A stretch of 64,000 nucleotides of DNA, taken from contig NZ_PUHY01000015.1 in the NCBI RefSeq assembly GCF_002967765.1, forward strand, positions 744,001 to 808,000. Reading direction: 5' to 3'. The notes beneath the pieces were generated by a model that saw only the letters and a list, made by a program, of their open reading frames with translations, searched no databases and had not been told where the DNA came from. This DNA is from Blastopirellula marina (GTDB lineage Bacteria; Planctomycetota; Planctomycetia; Pirellulales; Pirellulaceae). The position numbers and the translations under genes are program-made. Shown here one piece after another: positions 55,861 through 63,658 of the stretch. Positions within the stretch are counted from its first letter, which is position 1, and every line of letters starts with the position of its first letter.

Positions 55861-57279
55861 ATGCACATTCAGATTCGATCGCTGATCTTTGTTTGCTCAT
55901 TTGCGATGGCTCTCGTGCCCAATGTAGGAACGGGGCAGGAAAACGTGAGCCCGCAATCAGGGCCGCGCCGAATCGATGGCTATCGAGGAATCTGGTTCGA
56001 TCTAGGCCAACGTTCTGAATTTGGATCAAAGTATTCGGGCGGGCTCGGGACCTATACGGCCAAGCATCATCCGTTGGCTATCTATGTACCGGCTGTCCAA
56101 AAAACGTTTTTTGTGTACGGCGGTACGACCGAGAAAGACAAGCGTCATCTTCTCGCTATGGCGTCTTATTACGATCATCAAACGAAGCACGTGCCAAAGC
56201 CAGTCGTGGTTCATGATAAAGAAGGTGTTGATGATCCGCACGACAATCCCAGCATTCAGATTGATCAGAACGGTCATCTCTGGGTTTTCGTCAGTGGGCG
56301 GGGACGAAAGCGGCCAGGGCATATCTATCGGTCACGGAAACCATACGACATCGAATCGTTCGAGCACGTCGCATCTAGCGAGTTTACTTATCCACAACCT
56401 TGGTGGATCGACGGAAGCGAGTTCCTGTTTCTTTTCACGAAGTACACCAACGGACGTGAACTTTACTGGAGCACCAGTAACTCAGATGGTAAAAGTTGGA
56501 ACGAAGATCGAAAGCTGGCGGGCATGGGAGGCCATTATCAGGTCAGCAACGAGCAGAACGGTCATGTGATTACCGCGTTCAATATGCATCCTGGAGGAAA
56601 TGTCGACAAACGTACAAATCTCTACTTCCTGCAAACGAACGACAACGGCAAATCGTGGACAACTGCACAAGGTGAGTTAGTCGAACTTCCATTAACCGAT
56701 CCAGGCACTGCGGCGCTGGTCCATGATTATCGTTCCGAGGGGCGACTTGTTTACCTGAAAGACATTGGTTTTGATGCCGACGGCAATCCGGTTGTGCTCT
56801 ATCTCACCAGTAGTAGTCACCAGCCTGGTCCTAACGGAAATCCTCGCACCTTGACGATCGCCCGTTGGAACGGCACCGAGTGGATCATCCGTGAAATCGC
56901 GAACACGACCCATAACTACGACATGGGCTCCCTTTACATCGAAGCGGATGGAACCTGGCGAGTCATCGCCCCAACCGAGCCCGGTCCGCAGAAATATGGG
57001 ACCGGCGGGGAAATCGCCGTTTGGGTAAGTACTGACAAAGGGGCGACTTGGAAGAAGACACAAACCGTCACCACAAATAGCAGCATGAACCATGGCTACG
57101 TCCGCCGTCCAAGAAACGCACAAGACGACTTCTACGGTTTCTGGGCCGATGGAAACCCAGATGCGCTCTCCGAGTCACACTTGTATTTCATAAACAAGAC
57201 AGGCGACCAAGTTTGGATCCTTCCGTACGACATGAAAACATCTTTGGCTATGCCGAAAGCTCTTAGAACCAGAGATTAG
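55861..57279 (+). CDS. Exported BNR-4 repeat protein
   Basis: 472 residues. A signal peptide (to about residue 25) is followed by GYRGIWFDLGQRSEFGSKYSGG, which opens BNR_4 proteins. Blade motifs: SNSDGKSWNED, TNDNGKSWTT and STDKGATWKK are Asp boxes. Conserved HDNPSIQIDQNGHLWVFVSGRG and GGHYQVSNEQNGHVITAFNMHPGG are typical of the family, found in polysaccharide lyases and related carbohydrate-active proteins of marine bacteria. It is likely a surface or periplasmic glycan-binding or -cleaving propeller. It is the last chromosomal-looking gene before the mobile region. Confidence 0.82.
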   Translation: MHIQIRSLIFVCSFAMALVPNVGTGQENVSPQSGPRRIDGYRGIWFDLGQRSEFGSKYSGGLGTYTAKHHPLAIYVPAVQKTFFVYGGTTEKDKRHLLAMASYYDHQTKHVPKPVVVHDKEGVDDPHDNPSIQIDQNGHLWVFVSGRGRKRPGHIYRSRKPYDIESFEHVASSEFTYPQPWWIDGSEFLFLFTKYTNGRELYWSTSNSDGKSWNEDRKLAGMGGHYQVSNEQNGHVITAFNMHPGGNVDKRTNLYFLQTNDNGKSWTTAQGELVELPLTDPGTAALVHDYRSEGRLVYLKDIGFDADGNPVVLYLTSSSHQPGPNGNPRTLTIARWNGTEWIIREIANTTHNYDMGSLYIEADGTWRVIAPTEPGPQKYGTGGEIAVWVSTDKGATWKKTQTVTTNSSMNHGYVRRPRNAQDDFYGFWADGNPDALSESHLYFINKTGDQVWILPYDMKTSLAMPKALRTRD

Positions 57280-57624
57280 CGTGACTGCGATCGATCGAAG
57301 CGAGACGATGTCGCATTCTACTTGGTATAAAGCAATCCGATGCTTGTCCGTTTATTCGGAAGTAATAAATAGAACGAGTCTGGATCGAGTAGCTTCGATC
57401 CCTCTTTCGTTGACGATGAACAGGCTCGTATCTTGCGGTTGCTACGTCAACTGGTAGTAATCGAAATCCCGGACGCTGGCCGGCACGTCGAACGCTTCAT
57501 CGGCTGGAAGACTCTTCCGATGATCAAGATTATCGACGATGGGGGCAGCTTGACGCGAAGATGAAGTCGGCTCGTCAGATCAAAGGGGAAACGTGGGCGG
57601 AGTGTCCCGGTTCATCCTGACCTT
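57280..57624 (+). pseudogene. Decayed coding sequence before the recombinase fragment
   Basis: A 63-codon frame without start (57373-57561) ends at TGA 57562 and is in the same frame as the recombinase fragment after it. It reads as protein (FVDDEQARILRLLRQLVVIE, then ERFIGWKTLPMIKI) but I do not recognise it. Directly after the stop the frame continues VRSKGKRGRSVPVHPDL, which does belong to the recombinase. The TGA may be a mutation in a joined gene, or two remnants may abut. Confidence 0.4.
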
Positions 57625-57972
57625 TTGGAAATCCTCAAAGGCATGTCCCGGCATCGAGATGGCTACGTGTTCCATGGTCCACGTGGCGGACGCCTGAAGG
57701 CAGACACCGCACGCGTTATTTTCAAGCGTGAGATCATCGAGACGTTGGCCAGCCAGTTCCCAACGGACGAGGGGGACATCGGTTTCATCCATGGACGCTT
57801 CCACAGCTTCCGCCATTACTTCGTGAGCCAGTGCTCGGCAGCCGGTGCATCCGAGGGGCAGATCAAAGATTGGGTTGGCCACCAGGATGGAGAGATGGTT
57901 GCCCTTTATCGACATCAGTTCGACGATGCCAACCAGGCACGGATGGCGTCGATCCAATTCACTTCGGCATGA
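57565..57972 (+). pseudogene. Tyrosine recombinase (phage integrase), C-terminal fragment
   Basis: Residues after the TGA at 57562 read KGKRGRSVPVHPDLLEIL, then RFHSFRHYFVSQCSAAG (the H-x-x-R box) and WVGHQDGEMVALYRHQ (second His and the catalytic Tyr). The first catalytic Arg and the N-terminal DNA-binding domains are missing; a complete enzyme has about 350-400 residues and only about 135 are left. It therefore cannot act alone. It points toward a tRNA-Ser 3' end match about 200 bp downstream, as integrase genes of islands often do. Confidence 0.75.
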
Positions 57973-58120
57973 CGGAGGCTCGGTAGACTGTCTACCGGAC
58001 GTCCTGCTGATCGTGTTGTTTTGAGAGGTATTTCGCCCTGAAGCAAGTCAACTTGTGAGACTTCCGTCTTCCCTGATGACCGATTTTGTCCCAATCTTGT
58101 CCCAATTGACTGGGACAAAA

Positions 58121-58173
58121 AATAAGGCTCGCCGTAAAGCCTTTAACGAGAAGACCTTGCGGCGAGCCTTATT
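58121..58173. terminator. Long hairpin after the recombinase fragment
   Basis: AATAAGGCTCGCCG pairs with CGGCGAGCCTTATT over 14 bp with a loop of about 25 bases. It is too widely spaced for a standard terminator but may end transcription or mark an attachment region. Confidence 0.4.
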
Positions 58174-58178
58174 TCAAA

Positions 58179-58197
58179 AGCGGAGAGAACGGGATTC
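58179..58197 (-). repeat. 19-bp match to a tRNA-Ser 3' end (probable attachment-site remnant)
   Basis: Read on the minus strand the bases are GAATCCCGTTCTCTCCGCT, which is the T-arm/acceptor end expected of bacterial tRNA-Ser genes. No rest of a tRNA follows: the sequence beyond does not continue the T loop. Tyrosine recombinases often use tRNA 3' ends as attachment sites, so this is likely an att scar. The match to a tRNA gene is from memory of family sequence. Confidence 0.6.
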
Positions 58198-58325
58198 CTT
58201 CGATCCCTTCACGTAAGTCGTGGTAGACACGTGACTTAGATAGAAGTCCTTGCCCCTGCAAGGATTTAGGGATTATCAGCTGTTATGGCAGAGAATACCG
58301 TCCTCTCACCTCTCGCGACGTGTTT

Positions 58326-58340
58326 TGGCACACTGTGCCA
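58326..58340. promoter_or_regulatory. Palindrome upstream of the serine recombinase
   Basis: TGGCAC ACT GTGCCA, 104 bp before the chosen start. It could be an operator or the core of an attachment site. Seen directly; function inferred. Confidence 0.35.
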
Positions 58341-58443
58341 TTCACTTTGAACTGGACGACTACGGGGATCATCCTGCCATAGGCGAGATGCACGTAGCGT
58401 GAAGGTAAGGGTGGTCATGGACATAATCTCTTGGGAGATCTCC

Positions 58444-60378
58444 ATGATTTCTTCTTCAGGTGGAATGCCTGCGCCGAAGAATGGCCGCATTTACATGGTG
58501 CTAATTGTGGCTCGCATTTCGACAGTCCATCAGGACAAACGTAGCCTCGATGATCAGGTTGCCGTCTGTCGAAGATGGTGTGAGCGAAATTTGGCTTACG
58601 AATTCCAGGTCCGAGTCATTCAAAGCCAGGGGAGCGGTGAACGACTTGACCGTGAAGAACTTCGCGAACTTGAAAAGGCCATTGAATCGGGCACTTTCGA
58701 TCTTGTGATCGCTGAGGATCTGGGGCGAATTTGTCGTCGGACCCGTGCAAATGACTTTCTGGAGTTAGGCGAAGACGAAAGTACGCGAATGGTCATGCTG
58801 AATGACGGCTTGGATACCTTGGACGAGAACTGGCGTACCATGGCTAGCGTCGCGACGATGCGGCACGAATCGTATAACGCAGATACATCTAAGCGAATTA
58901 AGCGGAGTATTCGAAATCGATTTCTTCAGGGGATGATCCAAACGGTACCGATGGGCTATATCAAGCCGTTTCCAAAAGCTCTCGATACGGATGTGACGAA
59001 GGATCCCGATGCTGAGCCGTTCGTTATGGAAATCATTTCGCGACTTGAAAAGGGAGAGTCCTACTCGATGGTGGCGGATTTTCTCAACGAGAACCAAGTC
59101 CCGAAAGGTCAGTTTGGTCGCTCGAAAAAATGGACTGCATCTGCCGTCTCGGGACTGATTCACAATCCAATTTTAAAGGGTATCCGGGAAGCAGGCCATA
59201 AGATGGCCAAACGCAATAATAAGTCTGGTAAACGGCGCTCCGTTAAGGCTCCACCAGAGAATCTTCAAGTCCGAGATGTTTCGCATTTGGCTTATATTGA
59301 TGCCGAGCGATACGATCACCTCATTCGTAAACTTGACGCAGCGAACGCACCCTACTGTCGTAAAAAAATTGACGGCCGAGATCCCCGAGCGGATGTTCCA
59401 AAGAAACGAACCCGTTTTCCTGGTCAGCAAATGTTTTGTGCGATTTGTGGCCACCCCATGCAATGGGGCGGCCATGGTCAAGTTGATCACTTGGTCTGCA
59501 AGGGCGCCAGAGAATACAAATGTTGGCAAAGCGCGACCTTCGATGGCAATCTCGCGTCCCAAAAGATTCTCACTGCGGTCTTCGAGTCGATCGCCCAACT
59601 ACCGGACTTCACCGAAGTGCTCCAAACTCAGATTGAACAAGAGTTTCGAAGTCTGACCGACCATCGGGCAACGGAAGAGAAACAGTTGCATAAGCGTATC
59701 AAAGAGCTGACGCATGAACTGGAGCGATTGGTTGCCCTCTACTCAGAACTACCGAATTCGGAATTCGTTGCTGAGAAGTTCACGGCGACCGAAAGTGAGT
59801 TGAAGTCGGCAAGGTACGATTTGACACAAATTCAATCACACCCACGGTCGGTGCCGGTGCTTCCAACTTCTAAGCAGGTCCGAGAACTCGCGACGGAAGC
59901 CATTGAAAGCCACTGCGAGGATCCGTACGAACTGAGTCGCCTCATGCGTCAGCTGATTCCCCGTATGGAGGCACATCCATTTCGGCTTTGTGACGGGGGA
60001 GCCGTCGTTATCCGCACCAAGTTCCAATTGAATCTTTGCCCCCTAATGCCTGGGTTGAACGACCTGACATCGGTTCGCGAGGTGATGACGAAGACGTTAG
60101 AGGTAGATTTGTTTGATCCAATTCAAAGAGAGATGTTTCGTGAGCAGATTGTTTCTCTTAGGGCCAACGGCACGTATCAGCGGGTAATCGCCCAGGAACT
60201 GGGCATCACCCAGCCGGCAGTCCAGAATGCTTTGAAACTACAGGAGCGGATGGATGCAATGAATCTAACCGATCCCTATGTGATCGTGACCGAGCCACCG
60301 GCTGATCTTCGAAAGATGCGTCGACATCGACATGATCGTTACAAGTTTCAACCTTACGATCCCGATGGGGTATCGTAG
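58444..60378 (+). CDS. Large serine recombinase
   Basis: 644 residues from ATG 58444, which has GGAG six bases upstream; ATG 58495 would put the catalytic Ser at residue 9, as is usual, and is a real alternative. Resolvase domain: VARISTVHQDKRSLDDQVAV with the nucleophilic Ser, IAEDLGRICRR, then the recombinase domain (VPMGYIKPFPKALD and WTASAVSGLIHNPILKGI). Zinc ribbon near 331-360 (CAIC and VCKGAREYKC), a coiled coil (about 400-460), and a C-terminal helix-turn-helix-like segment (TYQRVIAQELGITQPAVQNAL). It would integrate or excise the island. It ends in its own terminator. Confidence 0.93.
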   Translation: MISSSGGMPAPKNGRIYMVLIVARISTVHQDKRSLDDQVAVCRRWCERNLAYEFQVRVIQSQGSGERLDREELRELEKAIESGTFDLVIAEDLGRICRRTRANDFLELGEDESTRMVMLNDGLDTLDENWRTMASVATMRHESYNADTSKRIKRSIRNRFLQGMIQTVPMGYIKPFPKALDTDVTKDPDAEPFVMEIISRLEKGESYSMVADFLNENQVPKGQFGRSKKWTASAVSGLIHNPILKGIREAGHKMAKRNNKSGKRRSVKAPPENLQVRDVSHLAYIDAERYDHLIRKLDAANAPYCRKKIDGRDPRADVPKKRTRFPGQQMFCAICGHPMQWGGHGQVDHLVCKGAREYKCWQSATFDGNLASQKILTAVFESIAQLPDFTEVLQTQIEQEFRSLTDHRATEEKQLHKRIKELTHELERLVALYSELPNSEFVAEKFTATESELKSARYDLTQIQSHPRSVPVLPTSKQVRELATEAIESHCEDPYELSRLMRQLIPRMEAHPFRLCDGGAVVIRTKFQLNLCPLMPGLNDLTSVREVMTKTLEVDLFDPIQREMFREQIVSLRANGTYQRVIAQELGITQPAVQNALKLQERMDAMNLTDPYVIVTEPPADLRKMRRHRHDRYKFQPYDPDGVS

Positions 60379-60414
60379 TCGTTTCCAATTGTTTATCTGA
60401 CTTCTCTCAGAAGT

Positions 60415-60446
60415 TGCCCATGTCGTTGACGTCATGGGCTTTTTTT
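60415..60446 (+). terminator. Rho-independent terminator of the recombinase gene
   Basis: GCCCATG at 60416-60422 pairs with CATGGGC at 60433-60439, loop of ten bases, then seven T (60440-60446). It separates the recombinase from the operon that follows. Confidence 0.85.
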
Positions 60447-60476
60447 ATGCGCTAACCACGAATGAGGAGAATTGAA

Positions 60477-60659
60477 TTGAGCGGATTAAGCGACTCAACT
60501 CCGGAGCCACCAAACATTCAGCAGATTGCGAAATCTCAACACGAATTCATACGACTAATCGCAAGGTACATCGCTAAGCACATCTTGCGGCAGGCTGAGT
60601 CCGGTAAACGGAATGCCGCATTTGCTAAAAAACGAAGCAAATCGTGTCATACGAACTGA
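60477..60659 (+). CDS. Small hypothetical protein, 60 residues
   Basis: I chose TTG 60477 because GAGGAG lies seven bases upstream; ATG 60462 overlaps that site. The middle is helical (NIQQIAKSQHEFIRLIARYI, then AKHILRQAE) and the end is very basic (KRNAAFAKKRSKS). It may bind nucleic acid. No family recognised. It begins the gene set behind the recombinase terminator and overlaps the next small frame. Confidence 0.45.
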   Translation: MSGLSDSTPEPPNIQQIAKSQHEFIRLIARYIAKHILRQAESGKRNAAFAKKRSKSCHTN

Positions 60660-60756
60660 GGACCGATTAGGCATCCCAAATACCGAGGCGGCTAAGCAGA
60701 TTGTGTCAATCGCCGCTACCGCCGAAGAATCTAGCTACCACGCTCGCAGATGGTAA
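60613..60756 (+). CDS. Possible small protein, 47 residues
   Basis: ATG 60613 lies inside the end of the previous frame (47-bp overlap). The translation MPHLLKNEANRVIRTEDRLG, then IPNTEAAKQIVSIAATAEES, has protein-like composition with Ala/Glu-rich helix-like stretches. There is no good ribosome-binding site. It may be a real small gene or a remnant. No family recognised. Confidence 0.3.
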   Translation: MPHLLKNEANRVIRTEDRLGIPNTEAAKQIVSIAATAEESSYHARRW

Positions 60757-60844
60757 TCAGGTCGTGGCATGAGTATTGGTTGAATTTGTGTGCGTCGATT
60801 CGACTCAACGCACGAACGTTTCTTTCTCATTTAAGAGGTTGTAT

Positions 60845-61219
60845 ATGTCACACATCGTTACGATTCAAACCACGATTCGTGATCTGGAAGCAATTCGTCT
60901 CGCAACCCGTCGCTTAAAACTTCCGGACCCGACCTACGGCAAGTTCCGCCTTTTCAATGAATCTAAAACGGGTTGGTCAATCGAGCTACGGGATTGGCGG
61001 TATCCGGTTGTGGCAAACCCAGAAAGTGGGCGACTCGATTCTGACAATTACGGTGGTCGCTGGGGGCGACAGCAAGAGCTTGACCAGTTTCTTCAGCGAT
61101 ACGCCGTGGAGGCCGCGGTCTTGCAGGCCCGGAAGCAGGGGCATACGACCACGGAACAGACATTGGCGGATGGCAGTATCAAGTTACTCATTCAAGTAGG
61201 AGGTGAAAACGAACTGTGA
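60845..61219 (+). CDS. DUF1257 (Ycf35-like) protein
   Basis: 124 residues. ATG 60845 with AGAGG seven bases upstream fits the family opening MSHIVTIQT; the longer frame from 60776 is wrong. NYGGRWGRQQELDQFLQRYAVE (about 82-103) and ADGSIKLLIQVGG are the family's best conserved parts. DUF1257 is homologous to chloroplast and cyanobacterial Ycf35, whose function is unknown. It is followed by DUF2997 with a 4-bp overlap. The same pairing recurs in phages and bacterial islands, so they are likely a functional unit with the AAA+ ATPase nearby. Confidence 0.88.
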   Translation: MSHIVTIQTTIRDLEAIRLATRRLKLPDPTYGKFRLFNESKTGWSIELRDWRYPVVANPESGRLDSDNYGGRWGRQQELDQFLQRYAVEAAVLQARKQGHTTTEQTLADGSIKLLIQVGGENEL

Positions 61220-61410
61220 AAGTGATCGAAATCATTATTCTATCCACGGGAGAATCTCGGTTAGAAACACGCGGTTTCCAGGGAAGCGAATGTCGGGAAG
61301 CAAGCCGCGCGTTGGAAGCCGCGCTAGGGAAAAAGATAACCGACATCGTTACCGCGGAGTTTCATGAATCGGAAGTTGTGCAACCAAGCCACCTGGAGCA
61401 GAAAGAATGA
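61216..61410 (+). CDS. DUF2997 protein
   Basis: 64 residues from GTG 61216, which overlaps the DUF1257 stop as GTGA. It reads KVIEIIILSTGESRLETRGF and QGSECREASRALEAALGKK; the sequence TG-E-x-R-x-E-T-x-G-F followed by C-R-E-A-S is the DUF2997 signature. The Cys in SECREAS is conserved in the family. Function unknown. Translational coupling with DUF1257 points to a complex of fixed ratio. Confidence 0.85.
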   Translation: MKVIEIIILSTGESRLETRGFQGSECREASRALEAALGKKITDIVTAEFHESEVVQPSHLEQKE

Positions 61411-61416
61411 GGACGC

Positions 61417-62079
61417 ATGAAATATCGCTCAAAACAAGAAGTCTCTCCGATCACTGATTTGGTCGATCGAAGCCGTGTATTGGTTATCGTGGAGGGGACC
61501 AATGACATTGAATTCCTGCGGCGAATTTCGCTCATCCTAAATGCCCATAATCGAGAACTTCCGAATCTGGCTGCGATGGAGAACCAGGGCGAGATCATCT
61601 TTGTGCCGTTCGGCGGCAACAACCTCCCCAGTTGGACTCACCGCTTCGCCGCCCTCGGCAAACCAGAGTTCCTTCTGTTGGATCACGAGATCCCGCCTGA
61701 AGCCGAACGTCGCCAGGAAGCGGTCGAAATGATCAATCAGCGTCCCGGTTGCCTGGCGAAAATCACCCAGAAACGAAGCCTGGAAAACTACTTGCATCCG
61801 AGGGTGATCCAACAAGTAGGCAAGATCGACGTGGCATTCGGGGATTTTGATCCTGTCGGGACGATCGTCGCCAAAAAACTCTACGAGTCAGGAATTGTTG
61901 ACAAGCCTTGGGAACTCCTTTCGAGGCGATCCCAAAGTCGAATGATCAGTCGGACGAAGCGCTGGCTCAACTCGGCGGTTGTCAGTCAGATGACGGTTGA
62001 TCTTATTGAGCAGCGTGATCCGGACGGCGAGATCGCTTCCTGGCTGACTGCGATTGGGCAACTTGCCCAATCTATTTGA
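61417..62079 (+). CDS. TOPRIM-like (OLD-family-like) protein
   Basis: 220 residues, six bases after DUF2997, with GAGGA before ATG. VLVIVEGTNDIEFLRRIS (about 21-38) holds the Glu of a TOPRIM fold (VEG-x-x-D). FVPFGGNNLPSWTHRF and PEFLLLDHEIPPEAERRQ (about 82-99) follow; the second acidic motif is DHE where TOPRIM nucleases have D-x-D. SLENYLHP near 124 resembles the C-terminal block of OLD-type and DUF4435-like proteins. It may be a metal-dependent nuclease or a nucleic-acid sensor. Its presence between DUF2997 and the AAA+ gene is unusual. Family call is from motifs only. Confidence 0.6.
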   Translation: MKYRSKQEVSPITDLVDRSRVLVIVEGTNDIEFLRRISLILNAHNRELPNLAAMENQGEIIFVPFGGNNLPSWTHRFAALGKPEFLLLDHEIPPEAERRQEAVEMINQRPGCLAKITQKRSLENYLHPRVIQQVGKIDVAFGDFDPVGTIVAKKLYESGIVDKPWELLSRRSQSRMISRTKRWLNSAVVSQMTVDLIEQRDPDGEIASWLTAIGQLAQSI

Positions 62080-62134
62080 GACTTGCCTCTGCGAGTCGAT
62101 TTGATTGATTCACTTTAGCCAATAAGGAATAGAT

Positions 62135-63625
62135 ATGCGCCTAGCAAATGAAATTGACGAACTGATTCGGGCAGGATTTAGCAACGTCTGGATCCGAAGC
62201 GATGAACCAGACGATGCCCTCACCGACTTGGCACAGCTGTGCCAAACGCAGAATTGGCGTTTGGCAAGTTGGAATATCGACACAGGTATGCGGGGGCTTG
62301 AGTCTGACGAAAGCGTCGCCGCTACAGATCCACTTTCGGCCATTCGTTCGCTTGCTTCGGTCCCAAGTGATGGTCAACCTACGCTATTGATCATGGCCAA
62401 CCTTCATCGGTTTTTGGGATCAGCTGAAATCGTCCAAGCCCTGCTGAGCCAAGTGGCGCACAATAAAGTGCATCAACGCCATCTGATCGTGATCGCTCCA
62501 ATCGTTCAGCTTCCCATCGAACTGGAGCGTGTGTTCACGGTTGTTCAGCACGAACTCCCCAGCCGCGAACAGTTGGCGGAAATTGCGGGAGGGATCGCTG
62601 CGAACGAAGAGGAATTTCCCACCGGGATGGAGCGAGAAAGGATACTCGATGCGGCCTCCGGGTTGAGTCGTTACGAAGCGGAGAACGCATTCGCATTGAG
62701 TTTGGTTCGTCACGGCCGTATTGAACCATCCGCCATCTGGGAGCTCAAATCGCAGACGCTTCTAAACAATGGTCTGCTTTCGCTGCATCGCGGATCGGAA
62801 ACGTTTTCTGATTTAGGCGGACTCGAAGCGCTGAAGCATTTTTGCACGCGAACGTTGCGTCCGCGATCAATCCCCTCGACATCGGTCAAAGCCAAAGGCG
62901 TCCTGCTGCTGGGTGTGCCTGGCACGGGAAAGTCGGCACTAGCCAAGGCACTCGGGAATGAGATTGGCCGACCTACCTTAACGCTCGATGTCGGTGCCCT
63001 GATGGGCGGTATCGTCGGGCAAACGGAAGAGCGGACGCGGCGAGCGCTAGCAATTGTTGATGCGATGGCACCGGCTGTTCTTTACGTGGATGAACTGGAA
63101 AAGGCGTTGGGAGGATCGACCGGATCTGGCCAAACCGACAGTGGCGTATCTGCTCGGATGCTGGGGACATTATTGACTTGGCTCGCCGATCACGAGTCGG
63201 ACGTGTTTGTGATCGCGACGAGTAATGATGTCTCCAAACTGCCCCCCGAGCTCACACGAGCAGAACGGTTTGACGCGATCTTCTTTCTCGATTTACCGAG
63301 TCGCTCCCAACGGGATGCCATCTGGCGAATGCATTTAAGAGCGTTCGGTCTCGATTTGGATCAAACGATCCCTCCGGATACCTCATGGACCGGAGCGGAG
63401 ATTCGTGCCTGCTGTCGATTGGCCGCACTTCTAGACGTGTCGCTGGTCGAGGCGGCTCAACATGTGGTGCCTGTCGCAGCAACTTCTGAGGAAGCGGTTC
63501 AGCGGCTGCGCAATTGGGCCACCAACCGATGCCTTTCGGCTGAGTCAGGCGGCGTCTATTCCGTGGATCGATCTGCGTCTTCCAAGTCGCGTCGACGCGT
63601 GACTCAAACGCCGGAAACCAACTAA
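62135..63625 (+). CDS. AAA+ ATPase, Ycf46/FtsH-like
   Basis: 496 residues, AAGGAA six bases before ATG 62135. The N-terminal 225 residues form a domain as in Ycf46-type ATPases, with TLLIMANLHRFLGSAEIVQAL as a degenerate P-loop partner. The AAA+ core has Walker A GVPGTGKSALAKAL (about 261-274), Walker B AVLYVDELEKAL (about 313-324), sensor 1 FVIATSNDVSKLP and the arginine region LTRAERFDAIFFLDLP. All are intact. The C-terminal 60 residues are basic and Ser-rich. It is probably a remodelling ATPase for the DUF1257/DUF2997 products or their target. Confidence 0.87.
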   Translation: MRLANEIDELIRAGFSNVWIRSDEPDDALTDLAQLCQTQNWRLASWNIDTGMRGLESDESVAATDPLSAIRSLASVPSDGQPTLLIMANLHRFLGSAEIVQALLSQVAHNKVHQRHLIVIAPIVQLPIELERVFTVVQHELPSREQLAEIAGGIAANEEEFPTGMERERILDAASGLSRYEAENAFALSLVRHGRIEPSAIWELKSQTLLNNGLLSLHRGSETFSDLGGLEALKHFCTRTLRPRSIPSTSVKAKGVLLLGVPGTGKSALAKALGNEIGRPTLTLDVGALMGGIVGQTEERTRRALAIVDAMAPAVLYVDELEKALGGSTGSGQTDSGVSARMLGTLLTWLADHESDVFVIATSNDVSKLPPELTRAERFDAIFFLDLPSRSQRDAIWRMHLRAFGLDLDQTIPPDTSWTGAEIRACCRLAALLDVSLVEAAQHVVPVAATSEEAVQRLRNWATNRCLSAESGGVYSVDRSASSKSRRRVTQTPETN

Positions 63626-63658
63626 TCCAAACACATTCCTCTTTCCAAGGAGAATTGT

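Larger units (their letters stand above)
57973..58443. other. Island junction region without a gene
   Basis: 471 bp with dyads: TTTGTCCCA and TGGGACAAA (about 58085-58119), a 14-bp stem AATAAGGCTCGCCG/CGGCGAGCCTTATT (58121-58173), the tRNA-Ser-like match, a 7-bp hairpin TCCTTGC/GCAAGGA (58247-58264), and TGGCAC/GTGCCA (58326-58340). No coding frame is supported. Confidence 0.5.

Noticed and set aside
58179-58197. A complete tRNA-Ser gene
   Set aside because: Only the 3' end sequence is present; no anticodon arm or D arm can be folded on either side.
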